Positions 44,518-53,313 of a stretch of 64,000 nt of DNA are shown one piece after another. The position numbers and the translations under genes are program-made. Each line of letters starts with the position of its first letter. The first letter of the stretch is position 1. This DNA is from Flavobacteriales bacterium (GTDB taxonomy: Bacteria; Bacteroidota; Bacteroidia; Flavobacteriales_D; Sanyastnellaceae), in NCBI GenBank assembly GCA_002862785.1, contig PKDZ01000073.1:1-64000 (forward strand). The letters are read 5' to 3'. Below the pieces are notes generated by a model, which saw only the letters and a program-made list of their open reading frames with translations, searched no databases and was not told the DNA's origin.

Positions 44518-47003
44518 TGTCTTCCCTGATTCGACCCCATCATGCCCGGACCCGCGTCTTGTTGGCCCTGTTGCTCGCCACCTCCGCCATGGCAGCCTTT
44601 GGGCAGGGCAGCGCCTCCATCACGGTGGACCGCAATCCCGTCGTGGCCAACCAGCCCTTTCGCATCACCTTCGAATTCAAGGACGCCCGCGTCAATTTCT
44701 CGGCCCCTCCCTCCATCGAAGGCCTTCGATTCGTCAGTGGGCCCGCCACCTCGAACAGCACGCAGATTGTCAACGGATCGATGTCGTCCAGCCGGAGCTA
44801 CACCTACACTGCCGTGGCCTCTACGGTGGGGGTCATGCGCATTCCGGCCCTGCGGTTCAAATCGGGGAGGGACATCCTCGAAACCCGACCCATCACCTTG
44901 CGTGTGGCGGCCGAAGGCGATCGCAATTCGGCCGCTCCCGCCCAATTCGAGGCGGTCATCGAGGCGGACCAGCGGTCCGTCTTCCTCGGTGAGCCCGTCC
45001 GGATTCAATACCGCATCTACAACCGGCTCGATGCCGTCGACGTCCGGAGCTACACCTTTCCGGATCTGACCGGAGCCTGGAGAGAAACCGTTGAGGGGGA
45101 GGACCCCCGATGGGAAAATACGGTCATCAATGGGCAGCGCTTCCAAGTGGCCACCATCCGGACGGACATCCTTTACCCCACCCAGACCGGCACCCTGCAG
45201 CTCGAAGGCTTCGATGTCGAGGCCCAAGCGCGCATCTCCTTCTTCAACACGCGGCCCCTCGCCTCGTCCGCCCGCCCCGTGAGCATCGAGGTGAAGCCCC
45301 TTCCCGGAAATGCCCCTTCCCCTTCACTCGGCACCTTTGGCGACCTCAAGGTCCGTTGGTTCTCGGAAGGCACGCCTCCGCTGACGTCCAACGAGGCCAT
45401 CAACCTGACCCTCGAATTCAGCGGACAAGGCAACCTCGGGCTGATCGGCACGCCCGACATGAATTGGCCGGCGGATCTAGAAGTCTTTGACCCGGAGATC
45501 AAGGACCGCATCCGCACGACGGTCAACGGCCAGAGCGGAAAGCGGACCCTCACCTATTTGGTCATTCCCCGAGCGGAAGGCGCCTACGACATCGCCTTGC
45601 CCGACCTCTCCTATTTCGATTGGAAAACTGCCCGGTACGAGCGCGTGTCTGTCCCGCCCATCCATCTGGACATCGAAGGGTCGGCCGAAGAAGGGCCTTC
45701 GTTCGGCTTCAATAGCAAATCAGACGTGACCATCCTCACCCGGGATGTCCGGTTCATCCGAACGGAGACCGAATTGCGCCCGCGCACCCAGCCGTTCTTC
45801 GGCGGCCCCCTCCACCTCGGCCTCTGGGCCTTTCCACCTGTGGGGCTGGCCGCCCTGGCCATGATGCGCACCCGGCGGAGGCGCGAGGAGTCGGACCCGG
45901 CTTCCGCCCGGAAGAAGCGGACCCGAAAGGCCTTGAAGGCCCTGCTCAGCGAAGCGGACCGGGGCAAGGCCTCGCTCGACCAACTCGGGGCCGCCGTTCA
46001 CGCTTATCTACAGGCCCTTATCGACCTCGCTCAAAGCGAAGCGAACCGATCGGCTTACGAGGCCGCGTTGAGGGACCGTTGTTCCGAATCCACCACCCGG
46101 GTTTGGCTCGACATCGTGGATGCCGTCGACCGTGGACGCTTCGCTCCCGGCGCGCCCGAACCCGCCGCCTTAGCGGACAGAATCCGCGAGGCCCTGAAAC
46201 AACTCGACACCACTCCTCGACGGGGAGCGGCCGGAGGAGGCGCCGCAGTGCTGGCGATGCTCTTGTGGACTGGGTTGGCGGCCTCGGCGGCTCCGGACCC
46301 GGGAGGTGCCCTGGCCGAGTTCCAGCGCGGCAACGTCGCCTACACCAATGGGGAATTCGAGGAGGCCATCTCGGCGTACACGGCCGTGGCAGAAAAGTGG
46401 ACCTCCTTCGAACTCGAATACAACCTCGGAGGCGCTCACTACAAGGCCGGCCAAATCGGCCCCTGCATCTTGCACTACGAGCGCGCCCGGAGGCTTCGTC
46501 CCAATGACGACGACCTGAGCGCCAATCTCCTGTTGGCCCAGGCGGCCGTCACAGACCGCATCGAGGGAATGCCGGAAATCGGCATCGCCTCCATCTGGCG
46601 GGAACTGATCTCCCAGGAGCGGCTGGCCGGATGGACCGCCGCCTCTCTTTTTCTGTGGCTGCTCGGATTCGGGCTGCTGGGTTTCCGAATGTTTCAGAAA
46701 GACATCGCCCAACGTCGGTGGCTCGGCCTCACGGCCCCGGCGGTGTTGTTGCTCGCATTGGGATTGGGCGCCTTGAGCAAACAGACCCACCAGCGCATCG
46801 TGTCCGAGGAAGGCGCCGTGGTGATGGCACCGCGGGTCGAGGTCATGAGCGCCCCATCCGGTGGGGAGGCCCCCTCCAAGCTGTTCGTGCTGCACGAAGG
46901 CACCGTGGTGGAGCTCCTGAGGGAAGAGGGCGCCTGGCGTCAGGTCCGGCTGGCCAATGGCAATTCGGGCTGGCTTGAGGCCTCGGCCGTGGAAGGCATT
47001 TGA
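44517..47003 (+). CDS. BatD-BatE fusion: DUF11/BatD-like domains, TPR and SH3 domain
   Basis: 828 residues. A signal peptide (VLLALLLATSAMAAFGQ) is followed by the BatD Ig-like array (SASITVDRNPVVANQPFRIT, FLGEPVRIQYRIYNRLDAVD) to about residue 410 and a membrane helix (LGLWAFPPVGLAALAMM). A cytoplasmic helical region comes next, then a second hydrophobic segment (AAVLAMLLWTGLAASAAP) that looks like an internal signal. The BatE part has TPRs (AEFQRGNVAYTNGEFEEAIS, FELEYNLGGAHYKAGQIGPC), two helices and a bacterial SH3 domain at the end (VVELLREEGAWRQVRLANGN). The start is ATG 44517, overlapping the previous stop (TGATG). A CCCC..GGGG structured region (47004-47033) follows. Confidence 0.9.
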   Translation: MSSLIRPHHARTRVLLALLLATSAMAAFGQGSASITVDRNPVVANQPFRITFEFKDARVNFSAPPSIEGLRFVSGPATSNSTQIVNGSMSSSRSYTYTAVASTVGVMRIPALRFKSGRDILETRPITLRVAAEGDRNSAAPAQFEAVIEADQRSVFLGEPVRIQYRIYNRLDAVDVRSYTFPDLTGAWRETVEGEDPRWENTVINGQRFQVATIRTDILYPTQTGTLQLEGFDVEAQARISFFNTRPLASSARPVSIEVKPLPGNAPSPSLGTFGDLKVRWFSEGTPPLTSNEAINLTLEFSGQGNLGLIGTPDMNWPADLEVFDPEIKDRIRTTVNGQSGKRTLTYLVIPRAEGAYDIALPDLSYFDWKTARYERVSVPPIHLDIEGSAEEGPSFGFNSKSDVTILTRDVRFIRTETELRPRTQPFFGGPLHLGLWAFPPVGLAALAMMRTRRRREESDPASARKKRTRKALKALLSEADRGKASLDQLGAAVHAYLQALIDLAQSEANRSAYEAALRDRCSESTTRVWLDIVDAVDRGRFAPGAPEPAALADRIREALKQLDTTPRRGAAGGGAAVLAMLLWTGLAASAAPDPGGALAEFQRGNVAYTNGEFEEAISAYTAVAEKWTSFELEYNLGGAHYKAGQIGPCILHYERARRLRPNDDDLSANLLLAQAAVTDRIEGMPEIGIASIWRELISQERLAGWTAASLFLWLLGFGLLGFRMFQKDIAQRRWLGLTAPAVLLLALGLGALSKQTHQRIVSEEGAVVMAPRVEVMSAPSGGEAPSKLFVLHEGTVVELLREEGAWRQVRLANGNSGWLEASAVEGI

Positions 47004-47121
47004 CCCCCGGTGAACAACCGGCTATATGGGGGGTTCTCCCCTCATGCAACTGTCTCAGTTCGTAAAACGTGTGAGCGACGCAACGCAGACCCCGTGTGTG
47101 TTGTTGTTTTATCAGCGCGCA

Positions 47122-49005
47122 ATGAACCGACAATTCCTCTTCGCCCTGTGGGCCCTTGTGGCCACAGGTTCTGTTTCTGCCCAGAACGAGCACTTCGATT
47201 GGCTCGGATCCGATACTGAGCCGCTCCCGACGGACAGCATCGACGCCCTCCCCTACAGTGGTGAGGCCAACGATTTTTCGGGAGGCTATGCCATCGGAGA
47301 CACCGTCGGCGACTTCCACCTGTGGACTCTGAATGGCAACGAATTCATCCTGTCCAATGAGGTGGAGGAGAACAAGCCGACCATCCTGTTCAACGGATCC
47401 GCCACGTGCGTGCGTTTCCAGAATGACTGGGACCTGATGGAAGCGGTTTCGCCCATCCAATGGGTCACGCAACACTTCGACATGTTCAACTGGGTTCCGG
47501 TTTACGTGGCCGAGGCGCACGCCCTCGACATGGAGAACTGCCCCTCCAACTGTCCGGACTTCCCGATTCCCGGCCCGCACGGCGAATACATGCTCCAGCA
47601 CCGGACGGTCCAGGAGCGGCTGGATGCCGCCCAAATCGTCATGGATTGGATGGGCCCAGGATCGGACACGAATTGGAATTTCCCGTTTGATGACATCCTC
47701 ATCGACTCGCCGGACAACCTGATGTACACCCACTACTTCATGCGGCCGGCCGGCATCGTCGTGATCGATTGCGATGGCGTGGTGGTGGCACGGGGAGACT
47801 GGTTGGGCACGTACCTGAACGACTACACCAATCGCCAGTTCCTCGTCGACCTCGTCGAAAACCCGGAAGTATCCTCCGCCGAATGCCTTTTGGCGTCTGA
47901 CTCCGAGGAGCCGTGTGGGGCCGACATGCTCGACAGTGACGGGGATGGTGTGTGCGATGCGGCCGAACTGCTTTGGGGCACTGACCCCTTCAACCCATGC
48001 GACCTCGGCAGCGAGGGCATCGACGATACCGACGGCGATGGAGCCTGCGATGCGCTCGAAGCCTACGTCGGGTCCGACCCGAACAACCCCTGTGATCCGG
48101 TGGGCGTCGACACGGACGGCGATGGATTCTGCGACATCGAAGAAGAGCTGATGGGATCAAACCTCTTCAATGCCTGCTCTCCCTCCAACTCCGATGCGGA
48201 CGAAGACGGATACTGCGACAGTGAAGAGCTGGTCATGGGCTCTGACATGAACGACCCTTGCAGCCCGGACGGAACGGATTCCGACATGGATGGCCTGTGC
48301 AACAGCGCCGAAATGGCCAGTGGTTCTGACCCGAACAACACCTGCGACCCCCTGGGCGAGGACACCGATGAGGATGGCCTGTGTGACCAGATTGAACTTA
48401 TCATCGGGTCCTCCATCGAAGACCCGTGCGACCCCTATCACGAGGATACCGACGGTGATGGGCACTGCGACGTGCTGGAAACCCTCGAAGGTTGGGACCC
48501 CGCGGATGCCTGTTCACCGGATGGAGGAGACCTCGATGGCGACGGCTGGTGTGACGGCATCGAGCGGGCCAACGGGTGGAATGAAATCGACCCGTGCAGC
48601 CCCGTGGTCACCGACACCGATTCGGACGGATGGTGTGACATGGAGGAACTTCTCTCCGGTTGGGATCCGGAAGACCCTTGCTCACCCAATGCCACCGACA
48701 CCGACGGGGACGGCCTTTGCGATGTGTTCGAGGAGCTGAACGGATCCTCCCCGTTCTCAGCCGAGTCCGTCTTGGGCCTCGATGGCCCCGAAACGGCTGT
48801 GGTCTCGGTTACTTGGATTGGCAGTGGTTTCTCGGTGGAATGCGACGGCTGTTTGGGCCTGCCTTGGCGTCTCATCGACCTCACCGGCCGCACGGTCCAG
48901 CAAGGCCGAATCGAGGCTTTCAACGGCGTGACGGTTCCCGCCGGCAGCTACGTCCTGAGCCTTCCGACAGCCGGTCACCACGAGGTGTTGCCCGTCCAAT
49001 ACTGA
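47122..49005 (+). CDS. Secreted deiodinase-like thioredoxin-fold protein with calcium-binding repeats and T9SS-type C-terminal domain
   Basis: 627 residues with a signal peptide (FLFALWALVATGSVSAQN). Residues about 57-265 resemble iodothyronine deiodinases: FHLWTLNGNEF, ILFNGSATCVRF (Cys96 at the selenocysteine position), VPVYVAEAHALDMEN, VQERLDAAQIV and an IDCDGVVVARG strand. Ten thrombospondin-3-like repeats follow (DTDGDGFCDIEEELMGSN type), each with two Cys and DxDxDG loops. The last 75 residues (LPWRLIDLTGRTVQQGRIE, VPAGSYVLSLPTAG) look like a type A sorting domain of type IX secretion. It is probably a cell-surface redox protein; its reaction is unknown. The start was chosen at the signal peptide. 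Confidence 0.78.
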   Translation: MNRQFLFALWALVATGSVSAQNEHFDWLGSDTEPLPTDSIDALPYSGEANDFSGGYAIGDTVGDFHLWTLNGNEFILSNEVEENKPTILFNGSATCVRFQNDWDLMEAVSPIQWVTQHFDMFNWVPVYVAEAHALDMENCPSNCPDFPIPGPHGEYMLQHRTVQERLDAAQIVMDWMGPGSDTNWNFPFDDILIDSPDNLMYTHYFMRPAGIVVIDCDGVVVARGDWLGTYLNDYTNRQFLVDLVENPEVSSAECLLASDSEEPCGADMLDSDGDGVCDAAELLWGTDPFNPCDLGSEGIDDTDGDGACDALEAYVGSDPNNPCDPVGVDTDGDGFCDIEEELMGSNLFNACSPSNSDADEDGYCDSEELVMGSDMNDPCSPDGTDSDMDGLCNSAEMASGSDPNNTCDPLGEDTDEDGLCDQIELIIGSSIEDPCDPYHEDTDGDGHCDVLETLEGWDPADACSPDGGDLDGDGWCDGIERANGWNEIDPCSPVVTDTDSDGWCDMEELLSGWDPEDPCSPNATDTDGDGLCDVFEELNGSSPFSAESVLGLDGPETAVVSVTWIGSGFSVECDGCLGLPWRLIDLTGRTVQQGRIEAFNGVTVPAGSYVLSLPTAGHHEVLPVQY

Positions 49006-49047
49006 GTCCGACTCGCATCCAACGCGTTTCTTTGGGGCACTCGCCCC

Positions 49048-50316
49048 ATGATGCCCCGCAAATCGATTCCTGAACCAAACGGCGGCCACCCTCTCCGTAA
49101 TGTGGTGCGGTTGGTGACGGCGGCGGCCGGGGTTCAAGGAGCCGCCCTCCTGGCCTTGCCCCTGCTCCAGCGGTGGTGTTATGGTCCAGGGGACTTTGCC
49201 GATTTCGCCCTCTATTCCCAATGGGCCGGTCTATTCGGCGCCGTGGCCACGGTGCGGATGGACCTGGCCGTCGTGAAGCACGACCAGGACCGGATGGCCC
49301 GTGCCGCGATGGCCAACGGCCTCCGCGCCCTCGGTGTGACCGCGTTGCTCTCTGGTTTGGCCATGCTCTGTCTTCATCTGGGCGGAAGCCACATGGGCCG
49401 GCTGTCCGGCCTTTGGTTCTGGCTCCCCCTCGGTGTTGTTGGACTCGGTCTCGGCAACCTCGCCACAGCCTGGCTCACACGGGAGAACCGCTTCGGCCTG
49501 GTTGCACGCCATCGAGGTTGGGGTGGCGTGTCCGGCGAGGCCTTGCGCTTCGCCTTCAGCGGTCTGGCGGGAACGGGGCTCATCGCCGGTCGCATTGCCG
49601 GACAATGGCTCACGGCCGGGCTCGCCCTCCGCTCCATGAACGGGCTCACCGCCGCCGACCACCCCTCCCATGAAGAGCGCCGGACCGCTTGGGTCCTTGA
49701 CCGTGATTACGTGCGGTACACGACCCCGGCCAATCTGCTGGCCATGGGCGCCAACGCCTTGCTGATCCTCTACCTGTTCGAGGCCGCGCCGAAGGATACC
49801 GTCGGACAGGTCGGTGCGGCCGCAGCCTATCTGACCGTAGCGGCCGGCCTGCTCATCCGCGGGGTAAACGATGTCTTCTTCCGTCTCTTGAATGACATTG
49901 CGGATGACCAGCTGATGGCTGTCTACCTGAGGTGGGCTCTGCCTCTTCTCGTCATCGCCTCGCTGGGTGTGTTCGCCCTGCACTGGATTCCCGACTTCTG
50001 GGTGGTGTCTCTGCTTGGTGAACGGTGGGCCGACCTCTTGCCCGTGATGTGCATCCTGTCGACGTGGATGGTTCCGTGGGTTGCGGCCTCCTCGCTGTCC
50101 GGCATCTTCCCCCACCTCGGCCGTCAGTCGTGGTCCTTGGCGCTCGACGTTCTCCATCTGGTTCTGGTGGCCGGATGGCTCGCTTGGTTTGCGACAAGCC
50201 AGCCCCCCATTGTCCCTGGGGATTGGACCATCCTCAAGCAATACGCCCTCGTTCAGGGCAGCTTCTACCTCATCGCCCTCGTCGCGGGCGTGATTGCCTG
50301 CCGCCGGGCTCAGTGA
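49048..50316 (+). CDS. Polysaccharide flippase-like membrane protein (Wzx/MATE type)
   Basis: 422 residues with about 11-12 hydrophobic helices. LVTAAAGVQGAALLALPLLQ, FADFALYSQWAGLFGAVATV and LGNLATAWLTRENRFGLVAR fit oligosaccharide flippases that read membrane-bound glycan lipids. It is shorter than the flippase at 19360 and may be divergent. The 5' leader includes a GGGGC/GCCCC hairpin (49034-49047) just before the ATG, and TTTCTTTG (49027-49034) is a one-mismatch -7 element. The stop overlaps the convergent histidine-rich gene by 7 nt. Confidence 0.78.
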   Translation: MMPRKSIPEPNGGHPLRNVVRLVTAAAGVQGAALLALPLLQRWCYGPGDFADFALYSQWAGLFGAVATVRMDLAVVKHDQDRMARAAMANGLRALGVTALLSGLAMLCLHLGGSHMGRLSGLWFWLPLGVVGLGLGNLATAWLTRENRFGLVARHRGWGGVSGEALRFAFSGLAGTGLIAGRIAGQWLTAGLALRSMNGLTAADHPSHEERRTAWVLDRDYVRYTTPANLLAMGANALLILYLFEAAPKDTVGQVGAAAAYLTVAAGLLIRGVNDVFFRLLNDIADDQLMAVYLRWALPLLVIASLGVFALHWIPDFWVVSLLGERWADLLPVMCILSTWMVPWVAASSLSGIFPHLGRQSWSLALDVLHLVLVAGWLAWFATSQPPIVPGDWTILKQYALVQGSFYLIALVAGVIACRRAQ

Positions 50317-50861
50317 ACGTGTTCGTAGTCCCCGTCGAGCGCGAGGGACTGCTCCGCAGCCGGCAGAGACTCGACCATGAGCATCTCGTGGTGGTGCTCG
50401 CCCTCCGCTTCGCCATGGCCATGGTCCCCGTCATGGTGATGCTCCTCACCGTGATCGTGGTCCTCGTGGGCGTGGTCCCCGTGGTGGTGGTCGCCGTCAT
50501 GGTCGGCGTGGGCCTCGAAGTGGATTTCGCAGCGCACCTCCTGGAAATGAAGGTTTCCATCGAGGTAATACTCCAGCCTCAACACGCCCTTGCTGCGCTC
50601 GTCCGACCGCAGGATGAAGAAGGATCCAGCGGTCCAGCCCGCTTCACCTTGGAAGGCAAACCGGCCATCCTCATAGAACCGGAGGCGGCGTGCTTCTCCA
50701 TCTTCTCCCTCGATGAGCCACTGGCCGGACAACTGCTCGTGGAACGGCGCACCGTGGTCAGGATGTGAAGCGTCCGACGCAGACAAAAGGACCACAGGAA
50801 AGGCGGTGACCGGGACGGACAAAAGGGCGAACAGAGCGGCGAAGGAGGCGAACCGGAGCAT
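50310..50861 (-). CDS. Histidine-rich secreted metal-binding protein, unknown family
   Basis: 183 residues. The N-terminus (FASFAALFALLSVPVTAF) is a signal peptide. Residues about 40-115 form a small beta domain (LSGQWLIEGEDGEARRLRF, GWTAGSFFILRSDERSK). Residues about 117-160 are His/Asp/Glu-rich with HADHDGDHHHGDHAHEDH-type repeats, able to bind Zn, Ni, Cu or Co. I recognise no named family. Metal storage, sensing or delivery in the periplasm is an inference. ATG 50861 is chosen because the -7 element TAGTTTCG ends 5 nt before it, and a GTG at 50867 would overlap that element. Confidence 0.75.
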   Translation of the reverse strand: MLRFASFAALFALLSVPVTAFPVVLLSASDASHPDHGAPFHEQLSGQWLIEGEDGEARRLRFYEDGRFAFQGEAGWTAGSFFILRSDERSKGVLRLEYYLDGNLHFQEVRCEIHFEAHADHDGDHHHGDHAHEDHDHGEEHHHDGDHGHGEAEGEHHHEMLMVESLPAAEQSLALDGDYEHVH

Positions 50862-50866
50862 GAACA

Positions 50867-50874
50867 CGAAACTA
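50867..50874 (-). promoter_or_regulatory. -7 promoter element (TAGTTTCG) for the histidine-rich gene
   Basis: One mismatch to TAnnTTTG; it ends 5 nt before ATG 50861. Confidence 0.5.
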
Positions 50875-50951
50875 CATCATGCAAGAGGTCTTATCTTGCC
50901 ATTCCGGTCCTTCTTCCGCGGTGGCCGGAGACCTTGCAAGCAGACAACACG

Positions 50952-53306
50952 ATGCAGACGATTCTCCTTCGCCTTCCGCTCCTCGCGGGGCTTGTCGCCA
51001 TGGCCCTGTCAGCCGGTGCTCAGCTCGAAGGCAACACGAACGACAACCCCTTCCGCCAGCTCTACGACGTGCTCCCCACGCCCAACAGCGTGCGCACGGC
51101 CAGCGGGGCGCCGGGACACGAGTACTGGCAGCAGAAGGTGGACTACGTGATGGACATCCGCCTGGACGATGGCCGTCAGCGCATCGACGGCAAGGAGACC
51201 ATCACCTACATCAACAACAGCCCGGACGAGCTTCGCTACCTCTGGCTCCAGCTCGACCAGAACGTGCGGGACCTCGACAGCGACAGCCACATGATCCGCG
51301 AGGGCTTCATGGAGGACCGCATGACGTTTGACCGCATCGCCGATCTCGAGCCGGATTTCGATGGTGGTTTCAAGATTGAAGCGGTCAAGGACGCCGGCGG
51401 CAAGGCCATGGCCCACACCATCAACCAGACCATGATGCGCATCGACCTGCCCAAGCCGCTGGCGCCCGGCGGCAAGTTCACCTTCCAGGTGGACTGGTGG
51501 TACAACATCAACGACCGCATGAAGGACGGTGGCCGAAGCGGCTACGAGCATTTCCCGGAGGAGGACAACTACCTGTACACCATTGCCCAATTCTTCCCTC
51601 GCCTTTGTGCGTACTACGACCGGATGGGGTGGCAGAACAAGCAGTTCCTCGGAAGCGGCGAGTTCACGCTCGAGTTCGGAGATTACGACGTGAGCATCAC
51701 GGTGCCGAGCGACCACATCGTGGCGTCGACCGGTGTCCTGCAAAACCCGAAGGAAGTGCTGACTGCCGAGCAGCGCGCCCGCCTCGAGCAGGCGAAGGCC
51801 TCGGACAAGCCGGTCCTCATCGTCACCGAGGAGGAAGCCCGAGAAACCGAGAAGACCAAGGAGAAGGGACTGGCCACCTGGCGCTTCAAGGCCAAGGACG
51901 TGCGGGACTTTGCCTTTGCCTCCAGCCGGAAGTTCATCTGGGACGCCATGGCCGTCGAGCTCGACAACAGCACGCCGCTGGCCATGAGCTTCTACCCCAA
52001 GGAGGGCAACCCGCTCTGGGAGCAATACAGCACGGAGGCCGTGGCCCAGACGCTTTTGACCTACAGCGAATTCGCCTGCGAATACCCTTACCCCGTCGCC
52101 ATCAGCGTCCACACGAAGTGGATCGGGATGGAGTACCCGATGATCTGCTTCAACGGCGGACGGCCGGAGCCCGATGGCACCTATAGCGCCCGCACCAAGC
52201 ACGGCATGATCTCCGTGATCATCCACGAGGTGGGCCACAACTTCTACCCGATGATCATCAACTCCGATGAGCGCCAGTGGACCTGGATGGACGAGGGCCT
52301 GAACACCTTCGTGCAGTACCTGGCCGAAAAGGAGTTCGACCGGAACTACCCCACCCGCCGTGGACCGGCCCGGAAGATCACGGGCTACATGGGCGGTGAT
52401 CCGAAGCGGATTTCCCCCATCATGACCAACTCGGAGAGCATCTTCCAGTTTGGCCCCAATGCCTACGGCAAGCCGGCCACTGCCCTCAACATCCTCCGGG
52501 AGACCGTGATGGGCCGGGAGCTCTTCGACTTCGCCTTCAAGGAGTACGGCCGCCGCTGGGCTTTCAAGCGACCGACCCCGGCCGACCTCTTCCGGACGAT
52601 GGAAGACGCGTCCAGCGTGGACCTCGACTGGTTCTGGCGCGGGTGGTTCTACACCAACGACCACGTGGACCTCGCCCTGTCCGACATCCAGTGGTACCAG
52701 ATCTCGACCGGCGACCCCGACGTCGAGAAGCCGCTGGCCAAGGACGAAAAGGACGCCGAGCCCGTGGACATCGCCCTCGTCCGCGACGAGGAGTACATCG
52801 CCGAGAGTCGTCTTGAGGCCCGGCCCGAGCTCAACGACCACTACACCACCGTCGACCCCTATGCGGTCATGGAGATCGAGCGCAGCGAATACCAGGACTA
52901 CGTGGCGGCCCTCGACGAGGACGAACTCGCCATGCTGTCCTCCGGCAAGCACTTCTACCAGCTCACCTTCGAAAACATCGGGGGACTGGTGATGCCGTTG
53001 GTCGTTGAATTCACCTACACCGATGGCACCACGGACGTGCGCCGCGTGCCCGTCGAGATTTGGCGCAAGGGCGGCAAGGAGGTCACCAAGGTCTTCGTGA
53101 CCCCGAAGGAGGCCACGCGCATTGTGCTGGATCCGTTCCTGGAACTCGCCGATACCGACCTCTCCAACAACGCGTGGCCACGCAATGTGCGCCCGACGCG
53201 CATTGACCTGTACAACGACGCCACCCGCGGCTACGGCCGAAGCTCGGGCAACCTGATGCAGCGGGTCCGCGACAACCAGGACTACCTCGAGTCCCTCGAC
53301 GACTGA
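50952..53306 (+). CDS. M1 family metallopeptidase (aminopeptidase N-like), secreted
   Basis: 784 residues with a signal peptide (LPLLAGLVAMALSAGAQ). The M1 zinc site is complete: VIIHEVGHNFYP (HExxH) and WMDEGLNTFVQYL, the third ligand Glu. IGMEYPMICF replaces the GAMEN exopeptidase motif, as in many Bacteroidota M1 proteins. The DLDWFWRGWFYTNDHVDLAL block and a C-terminal beta domain follow. It probably trims peptides in the periplasm or at the cell surface. ATG 50952 is the best start. A TATCTTGC element about 55 nt upstream may be its promoter. The next gene starts 7 nt after the stop. Confidence 0.92.
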   Translation: MQTILLRLPLLAGLVAMALSAGAQLEGNTNDNPFRQLYDVLPTPNSVRTASGAPGHEYWQQKVDYVMDIRLDDGRQRIDGKETITYINNSPDELRYLWLQLDQNVRDLDSDSHMIREGFMEDRMTFDRIADLEPDFDGGFKIEAVKDAGGKAMAHTINQTMMRIDLPKPLAPGGKFTFQVDWWYNINDRMKDGGRSGYEHFPEEDNYLYTIAQFFPRLCAYYDRMGWQNKQFLGSGEFTLEFGDYDVSITVPSDHIVASTGVLQNPKEVLTAEQRARLEQAKASDKPVLIVTEEEARETEKTKEKGLATWRFKAKDVRDFAFASSRKFIWDAMAVELDNSTPLAMSFYPKEGNPLWEQYSTEAVAQTLLTYSEFACEYPYPVAISVHTKWIGMEYPMICFNGGRPEPDGTYSARTKHGMISVIIHEVGHNFYPMIINSDERQWTWMDEGLNTFVQYLAEKEFDRNYPTRRGPARKITGYMGGDPKRISPIMTNSESIFQFGPNAYGKPATALNILRETVMGRELFDFAFKEYGRRWAFKRPTPADLFRTMEDASSVDLDWFWRGWFYTNDHVDLALSDIQWYQISTGDPDVEKPLAKDEKDAEPVDIALVRDEEYIAESRLEARPELNDHYTTVDPYAVMEIERSEYQDYVAALDEDELAMLSSGKHFYQLTFENIGGLVMPLVVEFTYTDGTTDVRRVPVEIWRKGGKEVTKVFVTPKEATRIVLDPFLELADTDLSNNAWPRNVRPTRIDLYNDATRGYGRSSGNLMQRVRDNQDYLESLDD

Positions 53307-53313
53307 TCAGTCC

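Noticed and set aside
51009-52952. 647-residue minus-strand ORF inside the M1 peptidase gene
   Set aside because: Antisense shadow of a gene with an intact zinc site; no recognisable domain.
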